Assembly: GCA_028565635.1 (NCBI GenBank)
Contig: JAOXYB010044771.1
Coordinates: forward strand, 1-12,479
Reading direction: 5' to 3'
DNA length: 12,479 bases
Origin: Phoronis ovalis
Lineage: Eukaryota; Phoronida; Phoronidae
Shown here: in pieces, positions 8,207-12,479 of the stretch
Position numbering within the stretch: position 1 is the stretch's first letter
Layout of the letters: the number at the start of each line of letters is the position of its first letter
The notes under the pieces: model-generated
Database searches by the model: none
What the model was told of the DNA's origin: nothing
The model's input: the letters and a program-made list of their open reading frames with translations, nothing else
Made by a program: the position numbers and the translations under genes

Positions 8207-8483
8207 ATAGGGATGTGCCGCTTTAGTGGATCCGGTTTTTGACCTAATTAGCAGAGTGGATCTGGTTTTTGACTAAATTAGCAGAATGGATCAGGTTTTT
8301 TTTGAATAAATAAGCTAAGTTGGTCTGGTTTTTGGCTAATTAAAAATAAATTAGTGGACCGAGCTTTTCACTATTTGCAAACAGGTTTTCCAACACATAT
8401 GAAAATGGCAATCAGGGTTTTTGGCGTGAAAAAATTAGTTAAGAGGATCCGGTTTTCAGTAAGCCTTAGCTGCACATCCCTAT
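8207..8483. mobile_element. MITE-like element with 12-bp terminal inverted repeats and internal degenerate tandem repeats
   Basis: ATAGGGATGTGC (8207-8218) and GCACATCCCTAT (8472-8483) are perfect inverted repeats 277 bases apart end to end. Inside, a unit of about 30-36 bases of the form GTGGATCYGGTTTTTGACTAAATTAGC recurs four or five times between 8228 and 8370, and an inverted-repeat pair of GGATCCGG segments lies near both ends. There is no coding capacity. This is the structure of a small non-autonomous DNA transposon with subterminal repeats. A wider frame, 8170-8511, is bounded by the 9-bp direct repeat GTGCTATAT (8161-8169, 8512-8520), a possible target-site duplication. The superfamily is not assignable. 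Confidence 0.6.
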
Positions 8484-8723
8484 CCAAAATTTTATGAAGT
8501 ATCCCCTCCGGGTGCTATATATTGTCATTTCTGTAGAAGCCAGTTCTTGCTCGAACTGTTCTTGGCATAACTGTTGCACGTAATGCTACTGTCTTGGAAG
8601 AAAGTTCTTCGTCATAAGATTATCGTCTGTTCGTGATTCTGCCAAATTTGACAAGGAATGAATCTTCTGTCAAATTATCTGAACTTGGTTTGTGTGTAGA
8701 TATATGTGTGCGATTCTATGGTT

Positions 8724-9118
8724 CTATGGTATGATTTGTTGTCGAGTAGAAGATGTCACAGAGAACGGCTGTGCTATGGAACGAACTGGAATAAGATGTG
8801 GTGTTCTATCCTTAGATGGTACTTCTGTTACCACATAGGTGGTTGTTTCGGAGGTTAAAGTTTTGCTAAATAATTCTTTGTCTGTTAACTGTGTAGGAAA
8901 GGACTTCGTTTCTTTAGTAGCGTTGTGAGATAATACATTCAGCTTTACCGTCACCTCACCAGTTACTGGAAATTGTGAAATATTACGCACTTCCGTCTGT
9001 TCCTGAGACGTTGTTGTATTCATAGAAATCCTTTCGGTTGTCGACATATCAGTCGTTGGACGTGATGACTTTGTAGTAATGTGTCCTTGAGTTGTCGACC
9101 AAGCAGTTTTGGTAGTAG
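8724..9118 (-). CDS. lectin-like gene, terminal exon (Ser/Thr-rich tail)
   Basis: The acceptor CTGTTTAAG is used in phase 1, and the frame stays open for 130 codons to TAG at 8724-8726. The product is rich in Thr and Ser (T-T-K-T-A-W-S-T-T-Q, M-N-T-T-T-S-Q), with sequons N-T-T, N-I-S and N-A-T, consistent with a mucin-like O-glycosylated stalk. No Cys, no membrane helix and no GPI-like C-terminus are visible. The acceptor has a weak pyrimidine tract, so the exon boundary is moderately sure; the open length and composition support the exon. Confidence 0.7.
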
Positions 9119-11735
9119 CTTAAACAGAGTAGTTGATATAAATTTAGTACACTGTGCACAGATTATTACTAGATACAAATACCAAATTATTATTTTTCTA
9201 TCTTACCAGAAGTTCAGTAAGGATCGAACTTAACAAGGCAGTTTGTGGATCAAATCAATTTAGTAAAGCAATAAGTGTGGCTTGCGATATCTGATATTTT
9301 GTAACACAAATGACCTTAAAATATCATTAAATGATATTTGTATGACCCGGTATCATTATTTTTGCAAATTATTAAAGTTTTAATACATGGACCTCAATTT
9401 TATATATACTGGTCTATTTTTTCTTTGACTCCATCACCACTAAGTTCATACCTCAAATTTGGCATCTTTAATTGATAGCGCTTCTGAGATATCGAAGTAT
9501 TATAATCAAAATTGGAAGAAACAAAAAAAAAATCAATCTTAATTTATCGATTTTATGGTGGCAGGTTCCACTAATGATACGCAATTCTCTGAATTTCAGA
9601 GTTGTCAACATTTCAAATGTTTTATTGAGTTTTAACTGCTTTTATGTTCCCAAAACAATTTCATGAAAATAATATTTCTGTCGGAGCTATTGCCACATAA
9701 ACCTTCAATTTTAATGCACGATCGACAAGTTCACATATATGTAAGGAATATGAGAATACTTACGACCACTATCAAGATCATTGTTTTCTTGGTTTTCCAT
9801 CCAAAAATCATGAATTTATGATGCGCTGTCAAAAATATGCGTTACATGCAAATAGAAATACCAGTGTGAGATAGTTTTTATAACAATGTAACATTTACCA
9901 TCATAATCGCAGTAGTATCGATTTCCAAAACCATCAGATGAAGAGCTGCACCAAAACTTCCCGTCGTCATCTGGAATGCAGTCAAAATAAAGTTTTCCTT
10001 GCCAAAATATCGGCAAAAAGCAGTGCTTTTTAATATCTGTGTCTTTTATAACTGGATATTTTCCTTCAATACTGGTGGTTTGTGAAACAGTTGTAGATAT
10101 CGTGGTGGACGGTGGAACTGAAATTTTAAAAACAAAAATTTAAATACTATTAGATGCTATGTAGAAATTATCAGAAATTTAATTGATATATAGTAAACGA
10201 GACATACAGAAAAAACTTCAATGCTGTCTAGATGATTGAAGTTACCTGTAGTACCAACTTGAACTGGATTATATCGTCTGCATACAAATGGTTTACGTTC
10301 TAAACAATCTTGTTTTGCCCACGAATTATATCCATTTATAACCGTACATCGTTTGTTCCAATCACCAAAAGCAGTAGATGAAGGAAATGCTGTAAAAGGT
10401 TGAAAATGTATCATAAATTATGCAACAACATGGCACGAAATTGTATGAGAATCTAAAAGTCGCATAAAATTAACAAATAAACGTTTCTTAATGTTACTTT
10501 TACATTCACTGGAAAGGATTGTATCCCCTGATTTGTAGCATCCGCTGATTTGTAGTATCCCCTGATTTGTAGTATCCCCTGATTTGTAGTATCCCCTGAT
10601 TTGTAGTATCCCCTGATTTGTAGTATCCCCTGATTTGTAGTATCCCTTGATTTGTAGTATCCCCTGATTTGTAGTATCCCCTGATTTGTAGTATCCCCTG
10701 ATTTGTATTCACACATAGTTGAAAAGCGTTGATAAACACTAAGAACATCTTTGTACATTTTACAAGATTTTGAAAAACTGTTTGAACCCCGATAGTTTTT
10801 ATCAAACGTACAAAAAAGGATTTTACAGATTTTTTCAAAAAAAGAAAAACATGCTTTCAAACTGCAGGTTTAATAGTACTGTTATACTGATATCTGGTGC
10901 TCATAGTTTCAGTTGGTAAAGGCAAATAATTAACATCCAGAATCAACGGACATATTTACTCAAACTCATGATTTCATGACAGGGGTTTTGTTTTGCTTTG
11001 TGTGCTACAGTTGAATATTTTTAAACTTGTTCTCGGAATTTAAAGCATCCCACTATCATAAATATCCTAATTAAAGGATTACATGTTTTAACTTGTATGG
11101 AAAAAAGAAGAATTTATAGTTTCATATTAGTAGAAAATTCTGCCCGCACTATTTCATGTCATACTGTAGAACAATAACATGCATGCTTTAAAATTCACTA
11201 TAGTTTCCCTGCATTAAAGAAGTACTGTCTTTATTGCACATGTCTTTAAAATCCTACCTTTATACTTAATAGGATATCCATTCTCATCAACGTAATTCCA
11301 GAAATGCTCTATGTTGTTTGCTCCAATCCAAAAGATTCTTTTAAAAGTGAAATACACCCAGTCATTATCTATTTTATCTGATGGTATTACGATTGCACTA
11401 CCATAATCAGAACAGGCAATTATTGCTTCTTTCCATGTTACAGATCTATTCACGAAGAAGTAGTCGTAATCTGAAATTTGGTACATTCATTGTACATTGA
11501 AGATCTTTCTAAGACAAAATGGAGACGATTAAAATGTAAATTCTTAAAAAGGAAACTAAAAGGACGATTTTTTTTCAATAAAACATAACTGAAATAAAAC
11601 AAATACCTTCGTAAGTAAAGACTGTTGAAGACATTGTTTGAATGGGTGGAGTCAAAGCGCATTTTTTCAACGATTCATTCCTGTCAGTTGTGTTTCTGTA
11701 CCCATAAATTATGACCTTCGTTTTAAAAAGTGTTC
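8724..11735 (-). CDS. secreted C-type lectin-like / FN2 / Ser-Thr-rich protein, 5' end not identified
   Basis: Five exons (11735-11607, 11470-11258, 10389-10246, 10117-9899, 9118-8724) join in frame, every junction in phase 1, giving about 366 residues from the first identified exon. Domains in partial numbering: N-glycosylated leader (1-43); CTLD to about 152, with T-W-K-E-A at 55-59, Cys63, W-I-G-A at 91-94, Cys129, Cys143 and F-V-C at 149-151; a Thr-rich linker (164-178); an FN2 domain (195-232, four Cys); and a Ser/Thr-rich tail (237-366) with N-x-S/T sequons. CTLDs bind sugars, proteins or crystals; FN2 domains bind collagen or related ligands. EPN/QPD and the W-N-D motif are absent (W-N-K here), so classical Ca2+-dependent sugar binding is doubtful. 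A signal-peptide exon should lie upstream but I could not identify it. No membrane segment is seen. An additional exon may exist at 9764-9825. Confidence 0.8.
9119..9763 (-). other. intronic sequence before the tail exon
   Basis: AT-rich, no coding content supported. It contains a perfect 9-bp stem AAATATCAT-TAA-ATGATATTT near 9318-9338. The plus-strand frame at 9472-9666 is a composition artefact. Confidence 0.6.
9764..9825 (-). pseudogene. possible extra exon of the lectin-like gene, out of frame by one base
   Basis: A 62-base stretch lies between a good acceptor (TTTTTGACAG) and a strong donor (GGTC|GTAAGT), in the intron between the FN2 exon and the tail exon. Every other internal exon here keeps phase 1-1, but 62 bases cannot. 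The incoming frame gives H-H-K-F-M-I-F, while the frame fitting the next exon reads W-M-E-N-Q-E-N-N-D-L-D-S-G; they meet at a T5 run (9803-9807). It may be a sequencing or assembly indel, a recently disabled exon, or a chance match that splicing ignores. Skipping it keeps the gene in frame. Confidence 0.4.
9899..10117 (-). CDS. lectin-like gene, FN2 exon
   Basis: 219 bases, phase 1-1, between AAAATTTCAG and GATG|GTAAAT. After a Thr/Ser linker (P-P-S-T-T-I-S-T-T-V-S-Q-T-T-S) comes C-F-L-P-I-F-W-Q-G-K-L-Y-F-D-C, then D-D-D-G-K-F-W-C-S-S-S-S-D and R-Y-Y-C. This matches the FN2 pattern C-x-F-P-F-x-Y-x-G-x-x-Y-x-x-C, W-C-S/T, C, with all four cysteines. A single FN2 domain after, not before, a CTLD is the reverse of the mannose-receptor order. 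Confidence 0.85.
10246..10389 (-). CDS. lectin-like gene, CTLD exon 2
   Basis: 144 bases, phase 1-1, between CCTTTTACAG and ACAG|GTAACT. It completes the CTLD: F-G-D-W-N-K-R-C, then W-A-K-Q-D-C and K-P-F-V-C-R-R, the three C-terminal disulfide cysteines of the short-form fold. W-N-K replaces the calcium-ligating W-N-D. It ends in P-V-Q-V-G-T-T, the start of the Thr-rich linker. Confidence 0.85.
10521..10707. repeat. 17-bp minisatellite, 11 copies
   Basis: Eleven head-to-tail units of GTATCCCCTGATTTGTA, exactly 187 bases with no length variation. Unit 2 differs (GCATCCGC) and one later unit has CCCTTG for CCCCTG; the rest appear identical. It lies inside the 868-base intron between the two CTLD exons. 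Because 17 is not a multiple of three and the unit contains no stop on the minus strand, two overlapping repeat-encoded frames stay open; these are not genes. Confidence 0.97.
10708..11257 (-). other. intronic sequence between CTLD exons
   Basis: The remainder of the minisatellite-bearing intron. AT-rich, with no exon-like stretch or recognisable repeat. Confidence 0.6.
11258..11470 (-). CDS. lectin-like gene, CTLD exon 1
   Basis: 213 bases, phase 1-1, between AAATTTCAG and AAAG|GTAGGA. Contains the N-terminal CTLD signature: Y-F-F-V-N-R-S-V-T-W-K-E-A-I-I-A-C, then a G-x-A-I-V-I-P-S strand in place of the usual G-A-x-L, then F-W-I-G-A-N-N (the WIGL motif) and F-W-N-Y-V-D-E-N-G. N-R-S is a sequon. 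The open frame runs on past the donor to 11214, but that part is intron. Confidence 0.85.
11607..11735 (-). CDS. lectin-like gene, first identified exon (leader to CTLD start)
   Basis: The acceptor AATATTTTAG and donor GAAG|GTATTT bound 129 bases in phase 1-1. It reads through R-N-T-T-D-R-N-E-S, with two overlapping-region N-glycosylation sequons, then L-K-K-C-A-L-T-P-P and F-T-Y-E, leading into D-Y-D-Y-F-F of the next exon. A shorter exon starting at CTGACAG inside it would also keep the frame if the previous exon ended in phase 2, so the 5' boundary is the least certain. Confidence 0.6.
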
Positions 11736-11737
11736 CT

Positions 11738-12479
11738 AAAATATTAAGCAAGATGCCAACATTTACTAAAGCCTATGGTTTGATGGAAACAACATTTGTA
11801 TGTTTAGCGCTACCACCGTACATACATTTCCCGGGGTGCAAGGCTGAAAAGAAAACCTGTGAAATCGAAAATATGAATTTCAAATACAGATCACGTTGGT
11901 GAACGCTTTCTGTAAGCATATATCTGTTGATGTAGAACACTTCGTAGAATAAAACGATGTACAATCTGAAGTTGATTAGTGTGCATTCGTGCTGTTAGGT
12001 TAAAAGTAATGATATGCAATGAGTGTGATTGTATCAAAAACATGCAGCTTTCAATTGATGAATTGCAAATACAGATCACGCACCGTTGGTGAACATTGTA
12101 GATACTGTAAGTACAGTGTTAGCTTTGTGTAATTTAAATAACAATATACGTTCTATTTACTAAGATACTAAAATTTAAAATCCAATTTATTTATACAAGT
12201 ACAATATTATTTTCTTTTATATCAACGGTGTGAGGAGATAACTATATCCGAAAACCAAAAAATCATAACTCTGCACTCCAGCTTCAAACTGAATAAAAGT
12301 TCCAGTCATGCTAGCTTGTGTTAATAATGGTAAATGCTTGATATGAATTAATACATATATTCTTATATAATTTTAATATATTTTATTTATTTAATTATGT
12401 AATTTCCTTGGATGTAGTCGAATTCTAATTCGGTTGACTGCCCATTAGTGTTCTAACAAGTGAACAGTTCCGACCAACC
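11738..12479. other. region upstream of the lectin-like gene, no firm gene
   Basis: The signal-peptide exon expected for the lectin-like gene was sought on the minus strand and not found. A minus-strand stretch after TTTTCTTTTCAG (about 11772-11852) reads L-H-P-G-K-C-M-Y-G-G and ends in TAG, and could be a small or terminal exon; the evidence is weak. Two copies of a short direct repeat lie at 11875-11916 and 12060-12111. The last 120 bases are very AT-rich. Confidence 0.5.
11875..12111. repeat. direct repeat pair
   Basis: GAATT(T/G)CAAATACAGATCACG occurs at 11875-11895 and 12060-12080 (20 of 21 identical). CGTTGGTGAAC follows in both (11894-11904 and 12084-12094), as does a nearby CTGTAAG. 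The second copy carries a 4-base insertion and a longer gap. Possibly a local duplication or two copies of a dispersed repeat. Confidence 0.7.

Noticed and set aside
10521-10707. CRISPR-like array
   Set aside because: Units are directly adjacent with no spacers, and the context is a eukaryotic intron.
10453-10860. Two overlapping minus-strand frames of 135 and 110 codons with a 17-residue periodic sequence
   Set aside because: They are produced by the 17-bp minisatellite, which lacks minus-strand stops in the frames concerned; they lie inside an intron and have no other coding features.
11773-11964. Minus frame containing L-H-P-G-K-C-M-Y-G-G as an exon of the lectin-like gene
   Set aside because: It has a plausible acceptor, but using it as the preceding exon would need an internal donor and a 27-base exon; no family pattern supports it.

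Overview
The window looks like nuclear DNA of an animal, probably a lophotrochozoan such as a mollusc. It is AT-rich and has no operon structure. Its genes are split by GT-AG introns, they encode animal extracellular domains (BRICHOS, C-type lectin, fibronectin type II), and decayed retrotransposon and MITE-like sequence lies between them. The phylum is an inference, because nothing seen identifies the species.

Layout. (1) 1-54, plus strand: the end of an FN2-like domain from a gene running in from the left, with possible terminal exons at 271-320 or 577-717. (2) 455-3514: no convincing gene, but the 3' end of a non-LTR retrotransposon at 2062-2193. (3) 3515-6207, minus strand: a complete five-exon gene with TATA box, signal peptide, BRICHOS domain, furin-type site R-V-R-R and an 11-cysteine C-terminal peptide (271 aa in all). 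This is the most notable item. (4) 7499-7607, minus strand: a partial second copy of the last exon of that gene, with one cysteine changed to tryptophan. (5) 8161-8520: a MITE-like insertion with nested inverted repeats. (6) 8724-11735, minus strand: a gene whose 5' end is missing or unrecognised, encoding a C-type lectin-like domain, an FN2 domain and a long Ser/Thr-rich tail. All its recognised internal exon junctions are in phase 1. An 11-copy 17-bp minisatellite lies in one intron, and one possible exon is out of frame. (7) 11738-12479: no firm gene, with a short direct repeat pair.

Both main genes are predicted to encode secreted proteins. The BRICHOS protein has the plan signal peptide, short linker, BRICHOS, protease site, cysteine-rich cargo. 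In that family BRICHOS acts as an intramolecular chaperone for the released C-terminal part, which in annelid relatives is an antimicrobial peptide. The lectin-like protein may recognise surfaces or bind matrix. A role of the locus in defence or mucosal secretion is possible but is inference only.
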